This document shows positions 24,069 to 33,239 of a stretch of 64,000 nucleotides of DNA, piece by piece. The DNA comes from an uncultured Acidobacteriota bacterium (GTDB taxonomy: Bacteria > Acidobacteriota > Terriglobia > Bryobacterales > Bryobacteraceae), in assembly GCA_902825945.1 (NCBI GenBank), contig CADECY010000012.1:50097-114096 (forward strand). Reading direction: 5' to 3'. A program made the translations under genes and the position numbers. The number at the start of each line of letters is the position of its first letter. Positions within the stretch are counted from its first letter, which is position 1. The notes under the pieces were generated by a model, which worked only from the letters and a program-made list of their open reading frames with translations, searched no databases and was not told where the DNA came from.

Positions 24069-25451
24069 CTATGCCAGAATCTCGCGCACCACTTTGCCGT
24101 GCACGTCAGTGAGGCGGAAATCGCGCCCGCTGTAGGAGTAGGTGAGGCGCGTGTGATCGATCCCCATCAGATGCAGGATCGTCGCATGCAGGTCGTGGAC
24201 ATGGACGCGGTTTTGCTCGGCCTTGAATCCGAACTCGTCGGTCGCGCCGTATGTCGTGCCGCCCTTCACTCCTCCGCCCGCCATCCAGAGCGAGAATCCG
24301 AACGGGTTGTGATCGCGCCCGTTTTGAACCTTCACGCGTGAGCTGGTTTCGACTGAAGGTGTACGCCCGAACTCGCCGGTGAAGACGATCAGTGTCTCTT
24401 CGAACAACCCGCGCGATTTCAAGTCATCGATCAACGCCGCCACCGGACCGTCGACGTTTGCCGCGAGCTTCTTGTGGATCATGATGTCGTCGTGGTTGTC
24501 CCATGGCTGCATGTTGCCGTAGTAGAGTTGCACCATTCGAACACCGCGCTCCACCAGCCGTAGCGTGTGCAGGCAGCCGCGTCCGAAATCGGTATCGCCA
24601 TAGCGCGCCCGCACCTTCTCCGGTTCGCTCGCGATGTCGAACGCCTCGGGCGCTTCCGTCTGCATCCGGAAAGCGACCTCCATCGATTGCACCGCCGCTT
24701 CGAGTTGCGAATCTTCCGCGCGCTTCTCGGCGTGCCAGCGGTTGAGATCCCGGAGCAGGTCCAACTGGCTGCGTTTCGATTCAGGCGGACGGTCGCCGTC
24801 GCGCAAGTATTGGATCATCTCGCGCGGATCCTTGACGTTGTTCGGGATGTAGACGCCCTGGAAGATCGCGGGCAGGAAACTCGAGTTCCACAGCGGAGAC
24901 CCCACCACGGGCATGCCCGGACACATCACCACGTAACCCGGCAGGTTCTGATTCTCGGTTCCGAGCCCATAGATCAGCCACGAGCCCATCGACGGGCGGC
25001 TCTGCAAATTCTCACCGCAGTTCATCATCTGGAGCGACGGCTCGTGATTCGGAATATCGGTGTACATCGACCGGATGACGCAAAGATCATCGGCGCGATC
25101 GCCGATTTGCGGAAAGATCTCGCTGACTTCGATTCCGCTCTTGCCGCAACGGCGGAACTGGAATGGCGACTTCATCAGGCTGCCGGTTTTGCGCTCGGTC
25201 TTCGGAGTCCCTCCAGGCATCGGCTGGCCGTGATAGCGAGCGAGCATCGGCTTCGGGTCGAACGTGTCCACCTGCGACATTCCGCCGTTCATGAGCAGAA
25301 AGATCACGCGCTTGGCCTTGGGTGCAAAGTGCGGCTGTTTCGGAGCGAAGGGATTCTCCGCGGCCGAGCACACCGAGCGAAGTGCGGCGATACCGAAGCC
25401 GGTACCGGCGGTCCGGAGCATTTCACGGCGAGTTGGGAAGGGCATTGTCAT
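24069..25451 (-). CDS. DUF1501 (sulfatase-like) Tat-exported protein
   Basis: A 460-aa protein of the DUF1501 family, related to the alkaline phosphatase/sulfatase fold. The N-terminus TRREMLRTAGTGFGIAALRS is a Tat signal. Typical blocks follow: RVIFLLMNGGMSQVDTFDPK, SPFQFRRCGKSGIEVSE, VVMCPGMPVVGSPLWNS and FTGEFGRTPSVE. Start ATG 25451 shares one base with the TGA of the upstream PSD1 gene (TGATG). DUF1501 and PSD1 genes are an obligate pair across Planctomycetes, Verrucomicrobia and Acidobacteria; a role in degrading complex (sulfated) carbon is suspected, not proven. Confidence 0.9.
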   Translation of the reverse strand: MTMPFPTRREMLRTAGTGFGIAALRSVCSAAENPFAPKQPHFAPKAKRVIFLLMNGGMSQVDTFDPKPMLARYHGQPMPGGTPKTERKTGSLMKSPFQFRRCGKSGIEVSEIFPQIGDRADDLCVIRSMYTDIPNHEPSLQMMNCGENLQSRPSMGSWLIYGLGTENQNLPGYVVMCPGMPVVGSPLWNSSFLPAIFQGVYIPNNVKDPREMIQYLRDGDRPPESKRSQLDLLRDLNRWHAEKRAEDSQLEAAVQSMEVAFRMQTEAPEAFDIASEPEKVRARYGDTDFGRGCLHTLRLVERGVRMVQLYYGNMQPWDNHDDIMIHKKLAANVDGPVAALIDDLKSRGLFEETLIVFTGEFGRTPSVETSSRVKVQNGRDHNPFGFSLWMAGGGVKGGTTYGATDEFGFKAEQNRVHVHDLHATILHLMGIDHTRLTYSYSGRDFRLTDVHGKVVREILA

Positions 25452-28159
25452 CAATCCACGAAACTGAATTCGCTGGAACTCAAGAGCACTTGCGCGTACG
25501 CCGCCAGGGCGGCACCGTCGGCGGAACCCGTCAGGAAGCGCTTCCCGGCATCGGTCTCGCGCTGCTCGGGCTCGCGGCCGAACAGCAGCGCATACGCGAA
25601 CCGCACCCGGCCCTCCACTCCCCCGGAAGCACCTGCCCGGACGCGTTCCGCCAGCGCCTCCGATTGTTCCTTGATGAAGGCGCTGTTCAGGAAGAAGAGC
25701 CGTTGCACGGAGGTGTTGGTGGCCACGCGCTTTTCGGCGTGGATCGACGGGTCCGGGAAATCGAACAACGTCAGTGTACGTTCGGTGCGGAAGCGGCTCA
25801 CTTCGCCGTAGAGCGTACGGCGGCGGAAGTCCTTGTCCCACTTGATCGCGGGGCCGCCTGTTTTCAGGTCGAGTTTGCCTGACACCGCGAGCATCGAGTC
25901 GCGCAAGGCTTCGACGTCCATCCGGCGCCGCGGGAAACGTGACAAGAGCCGGTTGTCGGCGTCTTTCGCAAGCGCGTCCCTGGAGGGCTGACTGCTCATC
26001 GCGTAGCTGGACGACAACACAATGCGGCGATGAAGTTTCTTGATTGACCAGCCGGATTCCATGAACTCCACTGCGAGGTAGTCGAGCAGTTCCGGATGGC
26101 TCGGACGCTCACCGGCGGTTCCGAAATTGCTCAGCGTCCGAACCAATCCGGTGCCGAAATGATGGTGCCACACACGGTTCACGAGCACGCGCGCGCTCAA
26201 GGGATTCGCCTCGCTCGCGATCAGCTCGGCCAAGTCGAGCCGGCCGCTTCCGTTGCGCAACGGCGCCGGTTCCGGCTTGCCGAGCACCGACAGGAAATGG
26301 CGTGGAACGATCTCACCCATGTTGTACGGGTCGCCGCGGCGATGGAGTGGCATGTCGCTCGGTGTCTTGGCGTCGGCGAGGATGTGCAGAAACGGATACC
26401 GCTCGGGCAGCGCCTTCTTGGCGTCCGCGAGTTCGTGGCGCATTTCACCCAGCTTCGTCTTGGCTTCCGTATCCAGGTACGGCTCGACCTCCTTGTCCTC
26501 GAGATACAACACACCCGCCCCGCGCTCTTCGCCATCGGTCTTGCGCTTGGCATCGAACAGGTCGCCGAGGAAGACGTACTTGTCGCGCGGCAGCGCCTTC
26601 GTTTCCGCGCGGCAACCCTTGCAGTAGATGTCGTACGGATCGGTGGACTTCTTCGATTCTTCGATCACCTTCTCGTTGTAGGCGGTCAGCGCCTGCTGTT
26701 CGGCGATCAGCGTGTCCACCATGGTCTGAAACTCGCGCGCCGCCCTCTCGGCGCCCGCTCGATTCGCGTTGCTCCTCAGGCCGTCCCAGAAGCCGAGAAG
26801 CGAGTGGTCGTGCTGCTTGGCCAGGTAGCCCGCCCATCGATCGAGGATCTTCGGGTCGAGTCCGGCGGGCGAAACCTCCGCGTTGTGTATCCTCGCCCAC
26901 GCGGCGAGGAGATAACGTCCGGCGGACTTGGCCTCACGCTCCCGAAACTGCTTCCGCTGGGAGTCGAAAAACTCCTTGATTCGTTGTCCGGCGTTCTTCA
27001 CCCGTTTGTCCGCTGCGTCGTAGGCGGCCACGGTCTCGGGTGGCGCGAGCGGTTCTTCGCGCGATTCGGTTGAGGCGAGCACACCGCCGATGGCGTAGTA
27101 GTCGGAGTTGGGAATCGGATCGTACTTGTGATCGTGACAGCGCGCGCAAGCGACCGTGAGTCCGAGCATTCCGCGCGAGACCACATCGATGCGATCCTGC
27201 AACTCGTCGGCGCGCGCCTTCACCGGTTCGACCACGGTATGGAACCAGGGGCCAAGCGCGAGATAACCAACACCCGGCGTCAACTCCCGCTCGCCCGGCT
27301 TTTCCATCAAGTCTCCCGCGATCTGCGCCTTGACGAAAGCGTCGTACGGCATGTCGCGATTGAATGCATTCACCACCCAGTCGCGATAGCGCCAAGCGTT
27401 GGGGAAGGGAATCGGTGCGACGCTGATTCCGTCGGCGTCCGCGTAGCGAGCAACGTCCAGCCAGTGGCGGCCCCAGCGCTCGCCGTATCGCTCCGACGCC
27501 AACAAGCGATCGACCATGGCGGCGCGCGCCTCGGGCGAATGATCCTCGGCGAAGGCGCGATACTCATCTGGCGAGGGCGGAAGGCCCGTGAGATCGATGG
27601 CGACGCGGCGCAACCAAACGGCGGCGCTGGCCGGGGCCGCGGGCTCGAGACCTTTGGCCTCGAGCGCCGCGAGCAGGAAACGGTCGATCGGAGTCCCGGC
27701 CCAGGCCGCATTCTTCACGCTCGGAAGTGCGGCCTTTACCGGTGACTGGAACGACCAGAATTTGCGGCGGCCTCCGAGGCCCGCCGCTGGTACAGGGGGC
27801 TCCGCCCGGGTACCGAAATGAACTCCCGAATTCACCCAGCTTTCGAGCACGGCAATTTCCGCACCGCTCAACTTGCCGCCGGGCGGCATCTTGATTCGCT
27901 CGTGCGTGTGGTTTAATACGCGCAACAACAGGCTCTCCGCCGGACTGCCCGGAATCACCGCCGGACCCGACACGCCGCCCTTCAGCACCGCCCCGCGCGA
28001 ATCGAGCCGCAATCCGCCTTGCGCGGCTGGACCGTGACAGGCGAGGCACTTCGCGGCGACCAGCGGCTCGACGCGCGAGCGATAGAACTCCACCGGGTCA
28101 CCGGGCTGTTGCGCCGCGGCGGCAACGCAACACAGCGCTGCTATCCAACGGCGAGACAT
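25451..28159 (-). CDS. PSD1/PSCyt-type protein (DUF1549 and DUF1553 with c-type haem site)
   Basis: A 902-aa exported protein. A signal peptide (RRWIAALCCVAAAAQ) is followed by a cytochrome-like domain with one CLACH haem motif (about residue 38) and PPGGKLSGAE. Next come DUF1549 (FLLAALEAKGLEPAAPA, HWLDVARYADADG, CARCHDHKYDPI, a second CxxCH) and the C-terminal DUF1553 (RVLVNRVWHHHFGTGLVRT, RRMDVEALRDSMLAVSG). It starts 19 bp inside the GntR gene. With DUF1501 it forms the module noted for that gene; a redox step on the DUF1501 substrate is an inference. Confidence 0.92.
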   Translation of the reverse strand: MSRRWIAALCCVAAAAQQPGDPVEFYRSRVEPLVAAKCLACHGPAAQGGLRLDSRGAVLKGGVSGPAVIPGSPAESLLLRVLNHTHERIKMPPGGKLSGAEIAVLESWVNSGVHFGTRAEPPVPAAGLGGRRKFWSFQSPVKAALPSVKNAAWAGTPIDRFLLAALEAKGLEPAAPASAAVWLRRVAIDLTGLPPSPDEYRAFAEDHSPEARAAMVDRLLASERYGERWGRHWLDVARYADADGISVAPIPFPNAWRYRDWVVNAFNRDMPYDAFVKAQIAGDLMEKPGERELTPGVGYLALGPWFHTVVEPVKARADELQDRIDVVSRGMLGLTVACARCHDHKYDPIPNSDYYAIGGVLASTESREEPLAPPETVAAYDAADKRVKNAGQRIKEFFDSQRKQFREREAKSAGRYLLAAWARIHNAEVSPAGLDPKILDRWAGYLAKQHDHSLLGFWDGLRSNANRAGAERAAREFQTMVDTLIAEQQALTAYNEKVIEESKKSTDPYDIYCKGCRAETKALPRDKYVFLGDLFDAKRKTDGEERGAGVLYLEDKEVEPYLDTEAKTKLGEMRHELADAKKALPERYPFLHILADAKTPSDMPLHRRGDPYNMGEIVPRHFLSVLGKPEPAPLRNGSGRLDLAELIASEANPLSARVLVNRVWHHHFGTGLVRTLSNFGTAGERPSHPELLDYLAVEFMESGWSIKKLHRRIVLSSSYAMSSQPSRDALAKDADNRLLSRFPRRRMDVEALRDSMLAVSGKLDLKTGGPAIKWDKDFRRRTLYGEVSRFRTERTLTLFDFPDPSIHAEKRVATNTSVQRLFFLNSAFIKEQSEALAERVRAGASGGVEGRVRFAYALLFGREPEQRETDAGKRFLTGSADGAALAAYAQVLLSSSEFSFVD

Positions 28160-28839
28160 TCGCGCTCCTTGCGCGTGGCGGGATACTCGCGGACGTGGGT
28201 CGTCCAGCCGAAGACTCCTTTTTCGAACGCCACCACCGCTGCCTCCGGGTCGCCCTTCGCGATCGCCTTCAAAATCGGTTCGTGCGAGCGCGCGTCCTCG
28301 GCAAGGTCGAAACTCGGTTCGGAGACGATCTGAATGATGCTGAACCCGAACAGAGGGAGAACCAGGCGTCGAAGCGTGTTCTCGAGTACCTCATTTCCCG
28401 ACGCGTGCCATACGGCCTCATGCCAGGCGTAGTCCCGCTGAACGTAAAGGCGAGGATTCTTGTCGCGGGCGGCTTCGCGCGCCAGCTCATGCAGTTCCTT
28501 CAGCCGGCGGACGTCCGCTTTGGGTGCCCGTCGGGCCGATTCGGCGACGGCCATTCGCTCGAGCGGGGCCCGCACCGAGAAGGTCTGTGTAATCTCATCA
28601 TGCGTCAGCGCGGTGATGTTGGTCGCCGTGTTGGAGCGCTTGCTGATCAGCCCCTCCGTCTCCAACTGGATGACCGCCTCGCGAACCGCGGTCACGCTGG
28701 TGCCGAGCTGAGACGCCAACGTTCTTTCCACCACGCGCTCGCCGGGTTGCAGCGACCCGTCGAGGATCGCCCGCCGGATCTCGGCGGCGATCTGATGACG
28801 TAGCGTGATGGATTGGACTTTTCCCTTTGCAATCGGCAT
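28141..28839 (-). CDS. GntR family regulator, FadR/FCD subfamily
   Basis: A 232-aa repressor. The N-terminal winged helix (LRHQIAAEIRRAILDGSLQP, then ASQLGTSVTAVREAVIQLET) precedes an all-helical FCD ligand domain with metal-site residues Asp (RDYAWHEAVW), His and a late His (EDARSHEPILKAI). FCD members usually sense small acids and repress the adjacent catabolic operon. It heads the PSD1-DUF1501-deacylase operon. ATG 28839 is preferred; GTG 28842 is possible. A perfect 12-bp palindrome starts 8 bp upstream and is the obvious candidate operator. Confidence 0.9.
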   Translation of the reverse strand: MPIAKGKVQSITLRHQIAAEIRRAILDGSLQPGERVVERTLASQLGTSVTAVREAVIQLETEGLISKRSNTATNITALTHDEITQTFSVRAPLERMAVAESARRAPKADVRRLKELHELAREAARDKNPRLYVQRDYAWHEAVWHASGNEVLENTLRRLVLPLFGFSIIQIVSEPSFDLAEDARSHEPILKAIAKGDPEAAVVAFEKGVFGWTTHVREYPATRKERECLAVG

Positions 28840-28846
28840 CACTTTT

Positions 28847-28858
28847 ATGATATATCAT
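28847..28858. promoter_or_regulatory. Perfect palindrome ATGATATATCAT: probable GntR operator and bidirectional -10
   Basis: A 12-bp perfect palindrome between the GntR start (28839, -) and the TonB receptor start (28894, +). It contains TGATATATC, an extended -10, in identical form on both strands. One bound GntR dimer could silence both directions. The minus -10 ends 9 nt before the GntR ATG. Confidence 0.6.
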
Positions 28859-28893
28859 CGTTCACGATCTCAGCTCGAGATCAGGAGGTGTTC

Positions 28894-31800
28894 TTGCTTT
28901 TTCGATCTCTGTCAGCGCTCGCCGTTCCCGTGCTCCTGTGGTGCCAGGGGGGCACCGTCGGCAACATCACTGGCCTCGTCAGTGATCCGAGCGGGTCGGC
29001 GATCCCGCTGGCTTCGCTTGCGATTCGCAACACGGCCACCAATCAGACGCGCCAGACGAGCACCAACTCTTCCGGCATCTATTCCGCGAACGGCCTCCCG
29101 ATCGGCAGCTACGAGATCAAGGTGACGGCGCCTGGATTCCAAACCGCGGAGGTCAAGGACATCAAACTCGATGTCGGCGCCACGTTGCGCCAGGACGTCA
29201 CGATGCGCGTTGGCCAGGTGTCGGAAACGGTCGAGGTGGCGGCGCAGGCTCCACTACTCAACACCGAGAACGCGAGCACGGGCCAGATCATCGAAGCCAA
29301 GCGCGTGACCGAGTTGCCTCTCAATGGCCGTGACTTCCAGCAGCTCCAACTCCTTTCGCCCGGAACCGTGTCGGGGACGAACTTCCAGACCGGCCAAGGT
29401 TTGAGCGGCGGCGCGAGTTCGCTCACCACGACCGGCACGATGAACGTTTCAAACGGCGGCCGGCCCGGTCAGGTGTTGTTCACGATCGATGGCTCGAACG
29501 CGTCGAACCAGAACGGCCGTGGCATCGTGCTCACGCCCTCGATCGACGAAATCCAGGAGTTCAAGACGGAGACGTCGAACATGTCCGCCGAGTTCGGCTA
29601 TGGCAGCATGACCGTGAACGTCTCCGTGAAATCAGGCACGAACAAATTGCACGGCGCCGCGTGGGAGTTCCTGCGCAACGACAAGATGGACGCGCGGCCG
29701 TTCTTCGCCGCGCGGAAGCCGCCGCTGCGCCGGAATCAGTTCGGTGCCAACGCCGGCGGTCCGGTGTTCATTCCGAAGCTCTACGATGGCCGCGACAAGA
29801 CGTTCTGGTTCTTCAACTACGAAGGGCTGCGCCTGCGCCAAGGACAGAGTTTCGCGCCTTCGGTGCCCACGGCGCGGATGCGCACGGGCGACTTGGGCGA
29901 GTTGACGAACACGATGTGGGACCCGGCCACCACGGTGCCAAATCCGAATCAGGCAAACGCATTCATTCGTCAGCCCTTCCCGAACAATACCATTCCGGGC
30001 AGCCGCATCGATCCGATCGCGCGATTCTTTCTCGCCCCCGAATGGATTCCGCTGCCGATTCAGCCGGGCATCGCCGCGAACCTGCGGCGCGAGTTCAGCG
30101 TGCCGAGCCACTACAATCAGCAAACCATCAAGATCGATCACCGCATCTCCGATAGCGACAACATCAGTGGGCGGTTTTCCGGCAAACGTTCGGTGGAGGG
30201 CAGCTATGGCAACTACCACGGATTGAATCCCTACGATCCGGGCGCCAATCCGAAACGGCCGAATGGCTACAACGCCGTCCTGAACTGGACGCACCTGTTC
30301 AGCCCTACCAAGATGCTCGACGCACGCGCGTCGTTCAGCCGCGCGAAGGTACTGTTCGACACGCCGAACTTCGGCACCACCGACTTCACGACGCAACTCG
30401 GGATTCAAGGCTTCGGCCCCGGCGTGTCGGATGTCTATCCCAGCTATCCCGTGATGAACATCACCGGCTTCACGGGACTTCCGCAAGGCTTCCTGCTCAA
30501 CTACACGTCGAACAATTTCGAGTACACGGCGAACTACACGATGGTCCGGGGAAAGCACACGTTCAAGATGGGCGAGACCTATCGATCGTGGCAGCAGAAC
30601 CTGACGACGAGCGGGCAGGGAAGCGGCACGTTCGGCTACACCGGATCCTACACCAATAACCCCGCCAGCTTGGCCAACACCGGGGCGGGACTGGGAGACT
30701 TCCTTCTCGGCATTCCGTTCACGGCGAGCCGCTACGTTCCGCCCGGCTGGTACTATCAGCGGCTGCGCAACAACTGGGCCTATTTCACCGACGACTGGAA
30801 GGTTTCGCCGAAGCTGACAGTGAATCTCGGACTGCGCTGGGAGTTGAACCTGCCGACCACTGAGAAGCGGCAACAGTTTGCGAGCTTCCTTCCGAGCGCA
30901 CGCGGCGGGCGAGGCGCGATTCTGGTGCCGAATGAGAAGGCGGTATCGGCCCCGTACCTGCAGAGTTCGGTACAGCGGTCGTGGCCCTTCTACAGCCAGT
31001 TTTCTGTCTACGCCAAGGACGTTGGCATTAGTGAAAAGTACCTGCGCGCGACTGGATACCACAGTTGGGCTCCCCGTCTCGGCATAGCCTACAAGCTCGA
31101 CAACAAAACGGTCATCCGCACCGGATACGGAATCTTTTGGGTACAACTCGATGGTAATCGCGAGAGCGAGTTCGAGTCCGTGCCGTTTCTGATTCGCGAA
31201 TCGGGAATCTTGAACGATCCGTTCATTCCCACGCGCAACACACGCAATTTCCTTCCGGCGGGGTCGTCATTCAGTCAGTTCGCCACGCTGCTCGCGCACG
31301 ATCCGGAAGCGCGCGACTTCGGTTACTCGCAGCAGTGGAACTTCGCGATTCAGCGCCAACTGCCGGGCCAGTTCTCAGTCGACCTGGCTTATGTGGGTAC
31401 GAAGGGGACGCGGTTGCAGAGCAGTCGCGGAATCAACGTTCCGCGGGAGGGGCCGGGAGTCGTGCAGAATCGGCGGCCGTATCCTGACTTCGGTGTGATC
31501 ACCTGGAACGATCAGTCGGCATCGTCGACGTATCACTCCTTCCAGTTCAAGCTCGAGCGCCGGTTCTACAAGGGGCTTTCGCTGCTCACATCGTTCACCA
31601 AGTCGAAGAGCATCGATCAGGATTCCACCAACGGCGAGGGGCTCTACGATCCATACAACGCGAGGCTCATGCGAGGCCCGTCGTTGTTCGACTCGCCCCG
31701 TGTGTTCACCACCGGACTCGTGTGGGAAATGCCGTGGTTGCGCTCGAGCACAGGGAGCGCGCAACGGCTGCTGCTCGGTGGCTGGACGTTCGGAGCGCTG

Positions 31801-32223
31801 ATCACCGCGCAAGACGGATTCCCGTTCACGCCGGGATTCGCGGGTGATCCTTCGAATACTGGAACAGGTAGCCGCGCCGATGTCGTCGCCGGGTGCGACT
31901 ACAAGCAGGGCGGCGGAACGCCGGCTCGCTGGTTCAACACGGCGTGCTTCACGGCTCCGCCGGGCGCGCCAATCTACCGCCGTGGAAACGCGGGCCGCAA
32001 TATTCTGCGCGGCGATGGATTCCAGAACGCGGACCTTTCGCTCTACAAGGAGTTCCTCTTCAGTGAGCAGCGCAAGTTCCAGCTCCGGTTCGAGGGTTTC
32101 AACGCTTTCAATCTTCACTCGTTCACGATCCCGAACGCGACGGTCAACGATCCGAACTTCGGACGGATTTTCGGATCATCGCCCGCGCGCGTGATGCAGA
32201 TTGCTGGTAAGTTCGTGTTTTGA
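28894..32223 (+). CDS. Oar-like TonB-dependent receptor with carboxypeptidase-regulatory domain
   Basis: An outer-membrane transporter of 1109 aa. After the signal peptide (FRSLSALAVPVLLWC) comes a CarboxypepD_reg-like domain (GNITGLVSDPSGSAIPLASL to DIKLDVGATLRQDVTMRVG), then the plug (RVTELPLNGRDFQQL) and a large beta barrel ending in aromatic Phe (MQIAGKFVF). I start at TTG 28894: AGGAGG lies 5 nt upstream and the signal peptide begins there, whereas the ORF extends upstream without a signal. GTG 28888 overlaps the Shine-Dalgarno. It imports polymers or metal complexes across the outer membrane; the neighbouring catabolic operon suggests a shared substrate. Confidence 0.9.
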   Translation: MLFRSLSALAVPVLLWCQGGTVGNITGLVSDPSGSAIPLASLAIRNTATNQTRQTSTNSSGIYSANGLPIGSYEIKVTAPGFQTAEVKDIKLDVGATLRQDVTMRVGQVSETVEVAAQAPLLNTENASTGQIIEAKRVTELPLNGRDFQQLQLLSPGTVSGTNFQTGQGLSGGASSLTTTGTMNVSNGGRPGQVLFTIDGSNASNQNGRGIVLTPSIDEIQEFKTETSNMSAEFGYGSMTVNVSVKSGTNKLHGAAWEFLRNDKMDARPFFAARKPPLRRNQFGANAGGPVFIPKLYDGRDKTFWFFNYEGLRLRQGQSFAPSVPTARMRTGDLGELTNTMWDPATTVPNPNQANAFIRQPFPNNTIPGSRIDPIARFFLAPEWIPLPIQPGIAANLRREFSVPSHYNQQTIKIDHRISDSDNISGRFSGKRSVEGSYGNYHGLNPYDPGANPKRPNGYNAVLNWTHLFSPTKMLDARASFSRAKVLFDTPNFGTTDFTTQLGIQGFGPGVSDVYPSYPVMNITGFTGLPQGFLLNYTSNNFEYTANYTMVRGKHTFKMGETYRSWQQNLTTSGQGSGTFGYTGSYTNNPASLANTGAGLGDFLLGIPFTASRYVPPGWYYQRLRNNWAYFTDDWKVSPKLTVNLGLRWELNLPTTEKRQQFASFLPSARGGRGAILVPNEKAVSAPYLQSSVQRSWPFYSQFSVYAKDVGISEKYLRATGYHSWAPRLGIAYKLDNKTVIRTGYGIFWVQLDGNRESEFESVPFLIRESGILNDPFIPTRNTRNFLPAGSSFSQFATLLAHDPEARDFGYSQQWNFAIQRQLPGQFSVDLAYVGTKGTRLQSSRGINVPREGPGVVQNRRPYPDFGVITWNDQSASSTYHSFQFKLERRFYKGLSLLTSFTKSKSIDQDSTNGEGLYDPYNARLMRGPSLFDSPRVFTTGLVWEMPWLRSSTGSAQRLLLGGWTFGALITAQDGFPFTPGFAGDPSNTGTGSRADVVAGCDYKQGGGTPARWFNTACFTAPPGAPIYRRGNAGRNILRGDGFQNADLSLYKEFLFSEQRKFQLRFEGFNAFNLHSFTIPNATVNDPNFGRIFGSSPARVMQIAGKFVF

Positions 32224-33230
32224 TCTTCCTCTTCCTCGCGTTATCGGTGGCGGTGGCCCAGGATCCGGCCGGGCTCGCCGCATTTCACAAACTCGATCAG
32301 GCGCAGCGTGCCAATCCGCGCGACGGCGCGGCTACCAAGGCTTGGCTCGACGAGGCCGCGCGGCTGGCGACGCTCGCCGCCGAGCGGATCGAACAGAAGC
32401 GATACGCGGAAGCCGTGACGCTGCTGCGGACCACCGAGCGCGCGCTGAGCGGCGCGCCTTCGTGGAACAATCTGCGCGGGTACGCCGAGTTCAAGACGAA
32501 CAATCCGAAGTCCGCTCTCCTCTATCTGCAGCGCGCGGTGCAACTCGATCCCGGCAACGAAGACTACGTGCTCGACATTGGCGAATTCCTCGGAAGCCAC
32601 GGCGCTCACACGGAGGCCGTGAAGTTCTTCGAGGTAGCGGCCAGGCGCATGCCTCGATCGCCGCGGGTGACGTTCGGACTCGCGGTGGCCTACATCCTTC
32701 AGAACCGGCGCGACGAGGCGCAACATCTGCTCGAGACGTTGGTTTCCGCCCATCCGCGATTCGAGCCGGCGTACAAGGCACTGGGCGAATGCTATGAGGA
32801 CGCGGGCAACGTGGATCGCATGGTGGAATTGGGCAAGTCGCTGCAAGCGGTGAATCCGCGCAATCCGCAGGGTTGGTATCTCCAAGGCGCGGGGCTGTTG
32901 CGAGAAGGCCGCACCGGAGCCGATTCGCTGGATGCCGCGATCCGGGTGCTTCGCGCCGCGATCGAGCTTCAGCCGGCCGATGCGAGAGCGCGATTCGTAT
33001 TGGCTCGCGCCCTCCAGGAGAGCGGCGGTGACGCGGAAGCGGTCGCGGAACTCGAACGGGTTCTACGGCTCGATCCGGATCACGAACGGGCGCACTACGT
33101 GCTGGCGCGGCTCTATCAGAAGGCGGGGAAGTCCGATGCGGCGAAGGCGGAGTTCGCCAAGCACGCACAGATCAAGAAGGGCGAGGCGAATTCCCAATAC
33201 AAACGGCTGCTCATCTCGATTCGCGAGTAG
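32220..33230 (+). CDS. Exported TPR protein coupled to the TonB receptor
   Basis: A 336-aa protein with a signal peptide (IFLFLALSVAVAQ) and seven or so TPR repeats, for example YAEFKTNNPKSALLYLQRAV and ARFVLARALQESGGDAEAVA. The TTG start overlaps the TGA of the TonB receptor (TTGA), so translation is coupled. TPR proteins of this kind scaffold periplasmic or outer-membrane complexes; a partnership with the receptor is likely but inferred. It ends 10 bp from the convergent MBL gene. Confidence 0.85.
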   Translation: MIFLFLALSVAVAQDPAGLAAFHKLDQAQRANPRDGAATKAWLDEAARLATLAAERIEQKRYAEAVTLLRTTERALSGAPSWNNLRGYAEFKTNNPKSALLYLQRAVQLDPGNEDYVLDIGEFLGSHGAHTEAVKFFEVAARRMPRSPRVTFGLAVAYILQNRRDEAQHLLETLVSAHPRFEPAYKALGECYEDAGNVDRMVELGKSLQAVNPRNPQGWYLQGAGLLREGRTGADSLDAAIRVLRAAIELQPADARARFVLARALQESGGDAEAVAELERVLRLDPDHERAHYVLARLYQKAGKSDAAKAEFAKHAQIKKGEANSQYKRLLISIRE

Positions 33231-33239
33231 CGTGCGAGC

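Noticed and set aside
29632..31146. 504-codon minus-strand open frame
   Set aside because: Antisense to the first TonB receptor, with no motif and a composition typical of a shadow.
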